A stretch of DNA of 64,000 nt from an uncultured Collinsella sp. (GCA_900541015.1 UQIB01000003.1:1-64000); one strand, 5' to 3'. Counted from the first letter of the stretch, positions 34,194 to 43,876 are shown. The notes: generated from the letters alone by a model not told the origin. Program-made: numbers and translations.

Positions 34194-36047
34194 ATGCCCG
34201 AGAAGATTGAAGAGCTGGTACGCGCTGCGCTTGCTGCGGCCCAAGAGGCCGGCGACCTTTCCGCATTTGAACTTGACGATTGCGCTATCGAGCGACCGGC
34301 TGACACTTCTCATGGCGAGTGGACCTCTACCATGGCCCTGAAGTCCGCCAAGCTGGCCCACTGCGCCCCGCGCAAGATCGCCGAGGCCATCGTTGCCCAT
34401 ATGCCCGAGGACCCCGCGATCGAGAAGGTCGAGATCGCAGGCCCCGGCTTCATCAACTTCTACCTCTCCGTTGCCGTCAAGAATGCCATCTTTGGCGAGG
34501 CTCGCGAGAAGGGTATGGACTTCGCTAAGTCCAACGTCGGTGGTGGCCTGAAGACCCAGGTCGAGTTCGTTTCCGCCAACCCCGTCGGCCCCATGCACAT
34601 CGGCCACGGCCGCTGGGCCGCGCTGGGCGACTCGCTCTGCCGCGTTATGGATCACGCTGGTTACGACATCCAGCGTGAGTTCTACATCAACGACCACGGC
34701 TCTCAGATGAACACCTTCGGCAACTCCATCAGCACGCGCTATATGCAGCTTGCCGACATCATCGCCAAGCAGGGCGTGGATATCGACGAGGCTCACAAGC
34801 TGCTGATCGCCGACCGCGACGCCTTTGTTGCCGACGAGAACGACGAGCATCCCGAGACCCATCCGTATCAGGACAACTTTGCCGAGACCCTGGGCAAGGA
34901 CTCCTACGGCGGCGACTACATCATCGACGAGGCCGCCGAGTTCTGGCGCACCGACGGCGATAAGTGGGTCAACGCCGATCCGCAGGAGCGCATGGAGAGC
35001 TTCCGCGAGCGCGGCTATGTAAAGATGGTCGACAATATGCGCGACCTTTGCCATGCCGTTAACTGCGACTTCGATCGTTGGTTCTCCGAGCGCTCGCTGT
35101 ATGTGAAGGACACCGAGGGCGAGACCGCCGGCACCTCCGCCGTCGACCGCGCTTTTGAGAAGCTCGACAAGATGGGCTATCTCTACACCAAGGACGGCGC
35201 CCTGTGGTTCCGCTCCACCGACCTGGGCGATGACAAGGACCGCGTTCTGATCAAGTCCGATGGCGAGTACACCTACTTCGCCTCCGACGTTGCCTATCAC
35301 TGGGATAAGTTCCAGCGCGTCGACCACGTCATCGACATCTGGGGCGCCGACCACCACGGCTACATCGAGCGCGTCCGCTGCGTCTGCGATGCCTTGGGTT
35401 ACCCCGGCAAGTTTGAGGTTCTGCTGGGCCAGCTCGTCAACCTGCTGCGCAACGGCAAGCCCGTCCGTATGTCCAAGCGTAAGGGCACCATGGTGACCCT
35501 GCAGGAGCTCGTCGACGAGGTCGGCTCCGACGCTGCCCGTTACACCCTCATCTCCAAGAGCTCCAACCAGATGGTCGACTTCGATATTGAGGCCGTCAAG
35601 AAGCGCGACAACTCCAACCCGGTGTACTACGTGCAGTACGCTCACGCCCGCGTGTGCTCCATCCTGCGCCGTGCCGCTGACGTTACGCCCGAGCAGGCTG
35701 ACGAGATGGGCATGAAGGCCATCGCCGCCAAGGCCATCGGTGAGAACGTCGATTACTCGCTGCTGACCGACCCGACCGAGCTCGCCCTTTCGCGCAAGCT
35801 CAACGAGCTCACCGACCTCATCGCCAGCTGCGCTCGCGACCGCGCCCCGTTCCGTCTGACGCACTTTGCTGAGGAACTCGCCGGCGACTTCCACAGCTTC
35901 TACGCTGCCTGTCAGGTGCTGCCGAGCGAGGGCCGTCCCGTCGACCCCGAGCTTTCGCGTGCCCGTCTGGCCGCTTGCGATGCCGTCCGTGTGACGCTCG
36001 CCCTGGTGCTCACCCTCGTTGGCGTTTCCGCGCCCGAGCAGATGTAA
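34194..36047 (+). CDS. argS: Arginyl-tRNA synthetase
   Basis: 617 residues from the ATG at 34194 behind AAGGAGGA; the frame begins earlier at 34065 without family sequence. N-terminal Add1 domain, then the class I core with PVGPMHIGHGRWAALGD (HIGH motif) and VRMSKRKGTMVTL (KMSK-like), and a DALR anticodon-binding domain over the last 130 residues. FVSANPVGP is the arginine-binding motif. Codon use is strongly biased to C/G endings, as for a highly expressed gene. Terminated by the hairpin at 36093-36128. Confidence 0.95.
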   Translation: MPEKIEELVRAALAAAQEAGDLSAFELDDCAIERPADTSHGEWTSTMALKSAKLAHCAPRKIAEAIVAHMPEDPAIEKVEIAGPGFINFYLSVAVKNAIFGEAREKGMDFAKSNVGGGLKTQVEFVSANPVGPMHIGHGRWAALGDSLCRVMDHAGYDIQREFYINDHGSQMNTFGNSISTRYMQLADIIAKQGVDIDEAHKLLIADRDAFVADENDEHPETHPYQDNFAETLGKDSYGGDYIIDEAAEFWRTDGDKWVNADPQERMESFRERGYVKMVDNMRDLCHAVNCDFDRWFSERSLYVKDTEGETAGTSAVDRAFEKLDKMGYLYTKDGALWFRSTDLGDDKDRVLIKSDGEYTYFASDVAYHWDKFQRVDHVIDIWGADHHGYIERVRCVCDALGYPGKFEVLLGQLVNLLRNGKPVRMSKRKGTMVTLQELVDEVGSDAARYTLISKSSNQMVDFDIEAVKKRDNSNPVYYVQYAHARVCSILRRAADVTPEQADEMGMKAIAAKAIGENVDYSLLTDPTELALSRKLNELTDLIASCARDRAPFRLTHFAEELAGDFHSFYAACQVLPSEGRPVDPELSRARLAACDAVRVTLALVLTLVGVSAPEQM

Positions 36048-36092
36048 GCTACGGGTCATTTGACCGTACAGACTTGGTTTAACTAAGCCTTG

Positions 36093-36128
36093 AAAGCCCG
36101 ATCTCTCCAACGGAGGTCGGGCTTTTTG
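36093..36128 (+). terminator. argS terminator
   Basis: AAAGCCCGA...TCGGGCTTTTT: an 8-9-bp stem with a CTCC/GGAG inner stem, followed by Ts, 46 bases after the argS stop. Confidence 0.9.
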
Positions 36129-36172
36129 CAAACGCCGACGTATTGACGAATTTGGAACTGCTGGAAATACGA

Positions 36173-36320
36173 AACTATGCCGGTTTACTACGATGAAATG
36201 AGAAATTCCAACTACGCCGGCTTTTCGCAAAAAAGCGCAAGGCATCTACCTGCGGTTTTAGTTCAACAAGTTTCGGAGTGATCGCGGTTGAGCGATTCAT
36301 CGTAGTAAACCGCCATAGTT
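36173..36320. mobile_element. MITE-like element with 25-bp inverted ends
   Basis: The left end is AACTATGCCGG followed by TTTACTACGATGAA (36173-36197). The right end (36296-36320) is its reverse complement with a single mismatch. The 148-base unit has no open frame and lies in the 530-base gap between argS and rho. Size and ends fit a miniature inverted-repeat element, or a large cruciform. No target duplication is obvious. Confidence 0.5.
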
Positions 36321-36375
36321 TTGGCGGAGGCAGTCAGATTTGTGGGCGGTAAACCAAAGAGTGTCCCTTTTGAAT

Positions 36376-36404
36376 AGTCGTTTAAGAACGTCCCCAATGA
36401 CTAA
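36376..36404. repeat. TAGTC/GACTA hairpin with AAGAACGTCCCC
   Basis: Nearly the same 29 bases as the element at 16892-16920. It is preceded by AGAGTGTCCC, which also occurs in the array before pckA. Confidence 0.75.
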
Positions 36405-36406
36405 GT

Positions 36407-36434
36407 TGCAGGTGACGGCGGTTGTGTTACACTA
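36407..36434 (+). promoter_or_regulatory. rho promoter candidate
   Basis: TTGCAG (36407-36412), 16 bp, TACACT (36429-36434). It would give a 5' leader of about 135 bases before the GTG start, which is long enough for Rho autoregulation, as known in other bacteria. Confidence 0.45.
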
Positions 36435-36576
36435 ACGCTGCGTATATGACGCAAATATCTCGATACAGATCAATGATGTCCGTCGTTTTGAACGGAACTA
36501 GACTGTTTAGCCGCCCTGAAGGTTTATGCAGGGAGCATGTGATCACAGGGCTTGAAAAGAAAGTTGAGCAAACACT

Positions 36577-39114
36577 GTGTCTGATCAACAGCAAGAAAAT
36601 GAAATAACGACGACGCAAGCCGCTCCCGCTGCACCGGTTGCGTCGGACCAGGTCGCGGCGCCCGCGCAAACCTCGGCTCCTGAGACGCCTAAGGCTGCAA
36701 CGGCTGAGAAGGCCGTGCCTGCAACTGGTGAGGAGGCTGTTCCGGCAAAGCCCAAGCGCACGCGCCGCGCGGCCAAGCCTGTCGCTGACGGCGAGGAGGT
36801 CACCAAACCCAAGCGCCGTACCACGCGCACGACGCGCGCCAAGCGCACCGTTGCAGCTGACTTCTCGGCGCCGATTTCCGATGAGGTCGCGCAGGCACGT
36901 GCGTTGGCGCAGATTAGCGAGGCTCAGGTGGTGCGCGCCCGCCGTCGTGCTGCCGAGCGTGAGGCCGCGGCTCTGACTGAGCTCGCAGCTCCGTCTTTAC
37001 CCGAGACGTCTGCCGCCGACCAGCCGACCGAGAAGCCGGCACCGCGCACGCGCCGTCGCACGGCTGCTAAGGCCGAGCAGGTTGCTGAACAGGTAACCCC
37101 CGAGCTCACTGAGGCTTCGGTCCGTTCCGCAGCGGGGGAGGACGCATCGCCTGCTGAGCCCGCTGCGCCTGTCGAGGCCAGCGAAGTTCCCGTTGTCGAT
37201 CCGGCTTTGCGCCCGCACCGTCGCGGTCGCAAGCCCAAGGCCTTCGTCGAGGCCGAGAAGGCCGCAGCCGCAGCCGCCGCCGCTCGGGATGCTGCGGCGA
37301 CCGCCGAGTCTGCAACCGCTGCCGACGCGCCCGTTCAGGATGCTACGACTTCCGAGGCCGCTCCCGCCGATGCCGAGCCCGCCGACGTCCGTCCTGGTCG
37401 CAGCCATCGTACTGCTGCTAAGCGCACGTCCAAGGCCAAGGCTGCCAAGAAGGGTGCGTCCGAGGATTCCGCCGAGACGACCGCCGATGCATCGACTGAT
37501 GCCGTCGAGCCCCAAGACGTCGAACAGTCTGCGTCCGAGAAGCCCAAGCGCGGTCGTAAGAAGTCCGCTAAGGCCAAGGCGTCCGAGCAGCAGGCTGATG
37601 CCGAAGCGCAGATTGATTCCGGCGCCGAGGCCAATGACGCCGCTGCGGCCAATGCCGGCGCCGCCGCAACCGATGGTGCCGCCCCCGCTGAGGGCGAAGA
37701 CGGCACTCGTTCCAACCGTCGCCAGCACAAGCGCAACGAGGAGCGCAACGATCGCAAGGACGAGCGCAACAACGACCGTCGCAACCGTCAGCGCGATCGC
37801 AAACAGCGCAACAAGGAGCGCAACGCCGCCCCCACCGAGCCCACGCTTTCGCGTGAGGAGCTCGCTGCCATGAAGGTCGCCGAACTGCGCGAGAAGGCCA
37901 AGGAGTTCGAGATCGAGACGACCGGCAAGAAGAAAGCCGAGCTCGTCGAGGAGATCTACGTCACCGCCGCGAAGGCAGAGGGCTTCCGCGACATCAAGGG
38001 CATTCTGCAGATTCGCCCGGACTGCTCCGGCATCATCCACGCCCATGGCTACATGAAGTCCAACGACGACGCCTTCGTGCCCGCCTACCTCATCCGCTCC
38101 GCGCGCCTGCGCACGGGCGACGTCATCGAGGGCTCGCTGCGTCCTTCGCGCGGCGGCGACAAGCGCGCCGGCCTCGCCAAAATCACGACCGTCAACGGTC
38201 TGGACCCCGAGCAGATTCGCAACCGTCCCAAGTTCGGCGACCTCACCCCGGTCTATCCCAATGAGCCGCTGCGCATGGAGCACGGCAAGGACTCCATTAC
38301 CGGTCGCGCAATCGACATCGTGTCGCCGATCGGCAAGGGTCAGCGTGGCCTGATCGTGTCCCCGCCCAAGGCCGGCAAGACCACGATCCTCAAGAAGATC
38401 TGCCAGTCTATCTCGATTAACAACCCCGAGGTGCACCTCATCTGCCTGCTCGTCGACGAGCGCCCCGAAGAGGTCACCGATATGCAGCGTTCCATCAAGG
38501 GCGAGGTTGTGGCGTCGACCTTCGATATGCCCGCCGACAACCACACTCGCGTGGCAGAGCTCGTCATCGAGCGCGCCAAGCGCATCGTGGAGCTGGGCGG
38601 CGATGTTGTGGTGGTGCTCGACTCCATCACGCGTCTTGCCCGCGCCTACAACTTGGCGGCGCCCGCCTCGGGCCGCATCCTTTCGGGCGGCGTCGATTCG
38701 GCGGCGCTGTATCCGCCCAAGCGCTTCCTGGGCGCAGCCCGCAATATCGAGAACGGTGGCTCGCTCACCATCCTGGCCTCTGCCCTCATCGACACCGGTT
38801 CCAAGATGGACGAGGTCATCTTTGAGGAGTTCAAGGGCACCGGCAACATGGAGCTTAAGCTCGACCGCGACCTGGCCGACCGCCGCATCTTCCCGGCTAT
38901 CGACCCCGTTGCCTCCGGTACGCGTAACGAGGACCTGTTGGTTGACGAGCAGATGCGTCCGTTTGTCTTTGGCCTGCGTCGCATTCTTGCCGGCATGAAC
39001 AACACCGAGCGCGCGGCCGCATCGTTTATCAAGGGTCTTAAGGGCACCAACACCAACCAGGAGTTCCTGGTGCGTTCGGCCAAAAAGCACAGCGACTACG
39101 AGCAGACGTTCTAG
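36577..39114 (+). CDS. rho: Transcription termination factor Rho with long N-terminal extension
   Basis: 845 residues, about twice the E. coli protein. Residues 1-380 are Ala/Glu/Lys/Arg-rich and low in complexity, with repeated patches such as KPKRTRRAAK and KPKRGRKKSAK; 385-420 is an Asn/Arg/Asp block (NDRRNRQRDRKQRNKERN). The conserved part starts near 430 (LSREELAAMKVAELREKAKEF), then the RNA-binding cold-shock-like domain, P-loop SPPKAGKTT near 597 and LDSITRLARAYN. Such extensions are known in actinobacterial Rho and bind RNA. Start is a GTG with only a weak ribosome site. Confidence 0.93.
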   Translation: MSDQQQENEITTTQAAPAAPVASDQVAAPAQTSAPETPKAATAEKAVPATGEEAVPAKPKRTRRAAKPVADGEEVTKPKRRTTRTTRAKRTVAADFSAPISDEVAQARALAQISEAQVVRARRRAAEREAAALTELAAPSLPETSAADQPTEKPAPRTRRRTAAKAEQVAEQVTPELTEASVRSAAGEDASPAEPAAPVEASEVPVVDPALRPHRRGRKPKAFVEAEKAAAAAAAARDAAATAESATAADAPVQDATTSEAAPADAEPADVRPGRSHRTAAKRTSKAKAAKKGASEDSAETTADASTDAVEPQDVEQSASEKPKRGRKKSAKAKASEQQADAEAQIDSGAEANDAAAANAGAAATDGAAPAEGEDGTRSNRRQHKRNEERNDRKDERNNDRRNRQRDRKQRNKERNAAPTEPTLSREELAAMKVAELREKAKEFEIETTGKKKAELVEEIYVTAAKAEGFRDIKGILQIRPDCSGIIHAHGYMKSNDDAFVPAYLIRSARLRTGDVIEGSLRPSRGGDKRAGLAKITTVNGLDPEQIRNRPKFGDLTPVYPNEPLRMEHGKDSITGRAIDIVSPIGKGQRGLIVSPPKAGKTTILKKICQSISINNPEVHLICLLVDERPEEVTDMQRSIKGEVVASTFDMPADNHTRVAELVIERAKRIVELGGDVVVVLDSITRLARAYNLAAPASGRILSGGVDSAALYPPKRFLGAARNIENGGSLTILASALIDTGSKMDEVIFEEFKGTGNMELKLDRDLADRRIFPAIDPVASGTRNEDLLVDEQMRPFVFGLRRILAGMNNTERAAASFIKGLKGTNTNQEFLVRSAKKHSDYEQTF

Positions 39115-39152
39115 GTTGTCATCCACGCGCAGCGATAGTCATCAGTGCAATA

Positions 39153-39190
39153 AAGGGTCGGGGCTTTGAGCCTCGGCCCTTTTCTATATT
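39153..39190 (+). terminator. rho terminator
   Basis: AAAGGGTCGGGGCT and AGCCTCGGCCCTTT pair with two mismatches around TTG, followed by TCTAT, 39 bases after the rho stop. Confidence 0.8.
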
Positions 39191-39260
39191 GCCGCTCCGC
39201 GCTTTTTTGACCATAAGACTGGCAAGCAGCAGGTTTCCCGTTTCAATCCGACATCGTCGC

Positions 39261-39289
39261 TTGCAATCGACAGGGCGGTTTCGCATAAT
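39261..39289 (+). promoter_or_regulatory. Promoter of the membrane protein gene at 39426
   Basis: TTGCAA (39261-39266), exactly 17 bp, CATAAT (39284-39289). Confidence 0.55.
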
Positions 39290-39425
39290 AGCTTTTAAGC
39301 TTCGCGACGGATAACGCAGATGAAACGAACCATATACCGTTGCTTTGGGGCATAGCCCCGCTTCATCTTCTCTCGCGCAGCCAACTGAATGATGCGATTT
39401 GGGTGCTGGAAGATGGGGAGAGCTC

Positions 39426-40826
39426 ATGGCTTCTTCTGATGCAACACAACGAGCAGTCCTTGCCGGACTTTCGTGCGGGATCGGCCTTGCCGCTCCCGTG
39501 GTTATGTATGCCGCGACGCTGCCGTTTTCGTCTGTGAACGAGACGGTCGTGGCGGGTGCGGTTCCCTTCGCCGTGGGCGCGGTGGCGGGCGTGGGTATCT
39601 ATGCCGCCTCGCTGGGTATTTCCGAGTACCGTGCGCAGCGTGAAGAGCGTCTATTCCAGCCTGATGCCATGGGCGGTGCCGCCAATCTCAATCAGCATCA
39701 AAGCGAGTTCAAGACCGCCTCGATTCCAGCTCAGCAGCAGGATGCGACTCCTTACGTTGCGGCTTCTGCTTCTCAGGCTCAGGCGGAGCAGTCTACCTCG
39801 GCATTCCTTTCCGGCCTGACTGGTGCGTTCCAGCGCCGTCATGCCGATGATGGTGTCCCTACCATCGCTCGAGCCGCAGATGCTATGGACGAGGACGAGG
39901 CTTGGTCCATGATCGACAGTATGCTCGACGACGATTCGCCGGTGAGCTGCGACCCTGCACACTCGCGCGACGTCTATCAAGTCGCCATCGACGAGCTCAC
40001 CAACGGCGGGCAGACCGGCTCCTTCAATCGCGACGACATCGCCGCCGCGGCACGCGCCGTGTCTGGCTCCCAGGCCGCCCCTGCGGGCAGCACGGCGGCT
40101 TTCGTGGCACTCGTTGCCAACGCGGCAGCCAATAACGCCTACAACGCTACCTCGGCGGACGCGAACGCTTCTGCCGACAATTCGTACGTTGATGAAGCCA
40201 TGACTGCGGACGAGGAGGCCGTTGCTGCCCGCCGTGCCGCCGAAAGCTCGCTTTGGGGCGCTCCTGCCCAGCAGCAGGCGGCTGAGGCTGCGCCGTACAA
40301 TGCAAACCTCGCCAGCATGCCTATCATCTCCGGTGCCGTGGACATCGATCTCGATGACCTCGATGAGCCTGCAGCCATCACCGCATCGATTGATGCCCAA
40401 GATCGCATCGACACCGGCGACCTTCCGGACGCCTCGCTCGAGGTTGATGTTCCCATGGCCGATTACTCGGGCCACGAGGACATGTGGGCCGCCGCCACCG
40501 CGATTCTGGATGAGATTGACGAGCCTGCTCCTGTTGCAGCCCCCGCTCCCGTCGCTGCCCCTCAGCCTGCTGCCCCCGCCTATGTCGGCCGTCACAGTGC
40601 TGTTTTCCCCGAGGATACTGCCCGTATCTCACGCGAGAGCATCGAGCGGGCCGAGGCTATTGCCGCCGGCATTATGGAAAACCGTCGTCACGAGCGCGTC
40701 AATCAGATCCTCGAGGAAGAGATCGAGCGCCTGCAGTCCTCTACCGCCAAGCGTACGGGCCGTGCCTATCTGAGCGTTATCGAGGGCGGTACCGCCAGCT
40801 TCGCGCCGCTCCGCGCGGAGGCATAA
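39426..40826 (+). CDS. Membrane-anchored acidic protein of unknown function
   Basis: 466 residues from the ATG at 39426, behind GGGGAGAG. Two hydrophobic segments at about 11-33 and 40-62 (VLAGLSCGIGLAAPVVMYAA, then AVPFAVGAVAGVGIYAASLG) are followed by some 400 soluble residues rich in Ala, Asp and Glu with little predicted fold, including PAPVAAPQPAAPA near 395. The last 80 residues are charged helix (RERVNQILEEEIERLQ type). No family recognised; probably a coriobacterial lineage protein. vanZ follows after 7 bases. Confidence 0.65.
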   Translation: MASSDATQRAVLAGLSCGIGLAAPVVMYAATLPFSSVNETVVAGAVPFAVGAVAGVGIYAASLGISEYRAQREERLFQPDAMGGAANLNQHQSEFKTASIPAQQQDATPYVAASASQAQAEQSTSAFLSGLTGAFQRRHADDGVPTIARAADAMDEDEAWSMIDSMLDDDSPVSCDPAHSRDVYQVAIDELTNGGQTGSFNRDDIAAAARAVSGSQAAPAGSTAAFVALVANAAANNAYNATSADANASADNSYVDEAMTADEEAVAARRAAESSLWGAPAQQQAAEAAPYNANLASMPIISGAVDIDLDDLDEPAAITASIDAQDRIDTGDLPDASLEVDVPMADYSGHEDMWAAATAILDEIDEPAPVAAPAPVAAPQPAAPAYVGRHSAVFPEDTARISRESIERAEAIAAGIMENRRHERVNQILEEEIERLQSSTAKRTGRAYLSVIEGGTASFAPLRAEA

Positions 40827-40833
40827 CTTCTGC

Positions 40834-41283
40834 ATGGTTAAGATCAATCGAAAATGGGCGGTTGTAACCTGCCTGATGGCGCTCTTGATCTGGGGCAATT
40901 CGCTGGTTCCCGGCTCGGGGTCGGGCTCGCTGAGCCTAACGGTCATGGAAGCGGTCCGCGGTTTCCTGCAGGGCGTGGGACTTCCATATGAATGGGTGAC
41001 CAACTTTGTTGTTCGCAAGTGCGCGCATTTTACCGAGTATATGGTGCTCGGCATCTTGGCAACGCACGCCTTTGATTTTGAGGGCCGGCGCACCTTTGAC
41101 GTGCTGCTGCCCACGGCGGTGTTCCTGCTGCTGATTCCCTCGATCGACGAGACGATTCAGCTCTTTGTGCCGGGACGCGCCGGCATGATCACCGATGTGA
41201 TGATCGACTGCTGTGGAGCGGCAACGGGCGTTGTGCTCCGATATCTCTTACGGTCGCTGATGCGCGCCAAAAAGGCCGCCTAG
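40834..41283 (+). CDS. VanZ family protein
   Basis: 149 residues with four membrane helices. RKCAHFTEYMVLG and IDETIQLFVPGRAGMITDVMID are the VanZ signatures, with the conserved His, Glu and Asp in the membrane interface. VanZ of enterococci gives low-level teicoplanin resistance, but most relatives are of unknown role. Seven bases after the previous gene, so one transcript. Confidence 0.85.
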   Translation: MVKINRKWAVVTCLMALLIWGNSLVPGSGSGSLSLTVMEAVRGFLQGVGLPYEWVTNFVVRKCAHFTEYMVLGILATHAFDFEGRRTFDVLLPTAVFLLLIPSIDETIQLFVPGRAGMITDVMIDCCGAATGVVLRYLLRSLMRAKKAA

Positions 41284-41309
41284 GACGTATTGTTTGGTCC
41301 TAGGCGGCC
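41274..41309. terminator. Bidirectional terminator between vanZ and the ROK gene
   Basis: GGCCGCCTAGGAC and GTCCTAGGCGGCC form a perfect 13-bp stem, with As before and six Ts after. The left arm contains the vanZ stop codon. Confidence 0.9.
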
Positions 41310-41397
41310 TTTTTTATTTGAGGGCTTATATGAGGCGTGGTGGCGTCGTTCCATTGGTCGGATTTGCCGGGCGCGCCACGCCCTGTGGGTGCGTCTG

Positions 41398-42288
41398 CTA
41401 CTGAAGCGCCTGTGCGCCCAGGGCCAGGCAGCCCATAATGCCCTGCTTGCCCTCGAGGCTGTTGTTGACGATGTAGTTATCGATGTCGTTGACCTCGGGC
41501 GTGACGATATAGCCGTTGAGCATCTCGGCACACTTTTTGCGTGCGAGCGGCACGATGGGGGTGTGGTCGGCCACACCGCCGCCGATGATGATCTTTTGCG
41601 GTGCGTAGCACAGCGTGTAGGTCATGAGCGCCTGTGCCAGATAACCGGCGAGCAGATCCATGGCCTCCGGGTCATCGGCCATGTCTCCGGCGCTCTTGCC
41701 ATCCCAGCGCTTTTTAACGCCGGGGCCGGCGATGAGACCCTCGAGGCAGTTGTCATGGAAGGGGCAAGCGCTATGCTCGCCGATGGTGTCGCGCGGGTCG
41801 CGCGTGACCAGGATGTGGCCGGCCTCGGGATGCATCATGCCGTGCACGAGCTTACCGCTCGAGAGCACGCCGGCGCCTACGCCGGTGCCGATGGTCAGAT
41901 ACACAACGTCAGTGAGGCCCTGGGCGCAACCAAAGGTGACTTCGCCCAAGCAGGCAACGTTGACGTCGGTGTCGTAGCCGCAGGGAATATTGAGCTCGTT
42001 TTGGATGGTGCCCAGCAGGTCGAAGTAGCGCCATGCCGTTTTGGGCGTCTCCAGGATCTTGCCGTATTGGGGCGAGGCAGGGTTGACTGCGGTGGGGCCA
42101 AAGGCGCCGATGCCCAGTGCGGCGATGCCCTTGTCGGCAAACCATGCGTTGACGGCCTCAACGGTCTCCTGCGGGGTCGTGGTCGCGATCTGCTCACGCT
42201 CCAGGACCGTACCGTCTGCATAGCCCGTGGCGCAGACCATCTTGGTGCCACCGGCCTCGAGCGCTCCGATAAGCTGCTGCTCTGCCAT
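41398..42288 (-). CDS. ROK family sugar kinase (fructokinase-like)
   Basis: 296 residues. IGALEAGGTKMVCA is the ATP-binding start of ROK kinases, IGTGVGAGVL the second phosphate motif, and GYDTDVNVACLGE includes the catalytic Asp. The zinc site is present as HPEAGHILV ... HSACPFHDNC. This zinc spacing and the EAGGTK opening fit the ScrK/GmuE fructokinase branch, so ATP-dependent phosphorylation of fructose (or mannose) is likely. No sugar transporter lies beside it. Confidence 0.85.
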   Translation of the reverse strand: MAEQQLIGALEAGGTKMVCATGYADGTVLEREQIATTTPQETVEAVNAWFADKGIAALGIGAFGPTAVNPASPQYGKILETPKTAWRYFDLLGTIQNELNIPCGYDTDVNVACLGEVTFGCAQGLTDVVYLTIGTGVGAGVLSSGKLVHGMMHPEAGHILVTRDPRDTIGEHSACPFHDNCLEGLIAGPGVKKRWDGKSAGDMADDPEAMDLLAGYLAQALMTYTLCYAPQKIIIGGGVADHTPIVPLARKKCAEMLNGYIVTPEVNDIDNYIVNNSLEGKQGIMGCLALGAQALQ

Positions 42289-42363
42289 AGTATTCCTCTC
42301 TCTGGGACGAGTTGCTCCGTGACTAAAGTATAGAGCTCTAAACCATTTAAGAAAGCGCTATAG

Positions 42364-42404
42364 AAAGAAGCCTCGCAACGCGGCGGGCGGTGCGGGGCTT
42401 CTTT
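42364..42404. terminator. Terminator between aminotransferase and ROK genes
   Basis: AAAGAAGCCTCGCA and TGCGGGGCTTCTTT pair over 14 bp with one G-T, 25 bases past the aminotransferase stop. Confidence 0.75.
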
Positions 42405-42429
42405 GGTTGCATTAGTTGCCGGGCCGTCC

Positions 42430-43611
42430 TTACCCGCGCGGCTTGATTTTATCACGTAGCGACTTGAGGTTCTCCAGCGCCGCGTTCAGCGTCTCGTCTC
42501 GCTTGGCAAAGTGGAAGCGAATCAGATGATTGACGGGCTCGCGGAAGAAGCTCGAGCCGGGTACGGCGCCCACGCCCACCTTGGACGCGAGGTCCTCGCA
42601 AAAGTCGAGGTCGCTGTCATAACCAAACTCGGAGATATCCATCATGACGTAGTAGGCGCCCTGCGGTACGTTATGCTCAAGTCCGATGCTATCGAGTCCC
42701 TTGCAGAACAGATCGCGCTTAGCGGTGTAGAGGTCGAGCACCTCCTCGTAATAGCTGTCGTCGAAGTTGAGGGCGGTGACGACGGCTTCCTGCAGGGGAG
42801 CGGCGGCACCCACGGTGAGGAAGTCGTGGACCTTCTTGATGCGCTCGGTGATCTGGGCCGGGGCGATGGTGTAACCCAGGCGCCAGCCGGTGACGGAGTA
42901 GGTCTTGGACAGCGAGCTGCAGCTGATGGTGCGCTCGAACATGCCAGGCAGCGTGGCCATGTAGACGTGCTCGTGGGGCGCATAGACGATATGCTCGTAT
43001 ACCTCGTCGGTGATGCAGTAGGCGTCGTACTTTTTGCACAGGTCGGCGATAAAGGTGAGCTCCTCGCGGGTAAAGACCTTGCCGCAGGGGTTGGACGGGT
43101 TGCACAGGACGATCGCCTTGGGATCGTTGTCGCGGAAGGCCGCCTCGAGGACCTCACGGTCGAAGTCAAAGGTGGGCGGGTTGAGCGGCACGTAGATGGG
43201 CTCCGCTCCCGAAAGGATCGTGTCGGCGCCGTAGTTCTCGTAGAACGGCGAGAAGATGACGACCTTGTCGCCGGGGTTTGTGACCGTCATCATGGCGGCC
43301 ATCATGGCCTCGGTGGAGCCGCAGGTGACCACGATGTTCTCGTTGGGGTTGATCGATATGCCCATAAAGTGCTCCTGCTTGGCGGCAAGCGCCTCGCGCA
43401 TGGCCTGGGAGCCCCAGGTGATGGAGTACTGGTGGTAGAGCGGCTTGGGGTCGGTGGCGATGGCACTCAGGCTGTTGAGCAGCTGCGCCGGGGGATCGAA
43501 GTCGGGGAAGCCCTGCGAGAGGTTGACAGCACCGTACTTATTGGAGATGCGCGTCATGCGGCGGATGACCGAATCGGTAAACGTTGCCGTACGGTTGGAG
43601 AGTTCTTTCAT
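42430..43611 (-). CDS. Class I/II pyridoxal-phosphate aminotransferase
   Basis: 393 residues from the ATG at 43611 behind GAAAGGA. Fold type I: NLSQGFPDFDPP at the N-terminus, CNPSNPCGKVF, ITDEVYEHIVY (PLP-binding Asp/Tyr), and the Schiff-base lysine in SSLSKTYSVTGWRLGY; the substrate arginine is in HLIRFHFA. The opening resembles kynurenine/glutamine aminotransferases and methionine aminotransferase. Substrate not decidable. Confidence 0.88.
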   Translation of the reverse strand: MKELSNRTATFTDSVIRRMTRISNKYGAVNLSQGFPDFDPPAQLLNSLSAIATDPKPLYHQYSITWGSQAMREALAAKQEHFMGISINPNENIVVTCGSTEAMMAAMMTVTNPGDKVVIFSPFYENYGADTILSGAEPIYVPLNPPTFDFDREVLEAAFRDNDPKAIVLCNPSNPCGKVFTREELTFIADLCKKYDAYCITDEVYEHIVYAPHEHVYMATLPGMFERTISCSSLSKTYSVTGWRLGYTIAPAQITERIKKVHDFLTVGAAAPLQEAVVTALNFDDSYYEEVLDLYTAKRDLFCKGLDSIGLEHNVPQGAYYVMMDISEFGYDSDLDFCEDLASKVGVGAVPGSSFFREPVNHLIRFHFAKRDETLNAALENLKSLRDKIKPRG

Positions 43612-43776
43612 GCTTGTCCTTTCGAGCATTTGCAGTGGGGCAAGTTTACTCCTATGAAACCGGTGGGATTTGCTCGAAATGGTCTCGAAAAACTCTTTTC
43701 AAAATTCTTGAAAATTGGGGCTTGCATCGCGTGGCGTTCCTTGCAATAATAGTCGAGCGCGAAGCGCACAGGACAC

Positions 43777-43854
43777 GGTGGGTGTAGCTCAGTTGGCTAG
43801 AGCGACGGGTTGTGGTCCCGTAGGTCGAGGGTTCGAGTCCCTTTACCCACCCCA
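43777..43854 (+). tRNA. tRNA-His (GTG)
   Basis: Cloverleaf with the extra G(-1) of tRNA-His at 43777 opposite discriminator C73. Acceptor GTGGGTG with TACCCAC, anticodon arm ACGGG-TTGTGGT-CCCGT with anticodon GTG, T arm GAGGGTTCGAGTCCCTT, encoded CCA at 43852-43854. Confidence 0.95.
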
Positions 43855-43876
43855 GTTCTTGCTTCGTGTTGATATC

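Noticed and set aside
34176..36245. A 689-codon open frame antisense to argS
   Set aside because: Antisense shadow of a complete argS with strongly biased codons; no ribosome site or family character.
36997..39126. A 709-codon open frame antisense to rho
   Set aside because: The plus strand holds the full Rho core; the antisense product is a Gly/Leu/Val-rich shadow.
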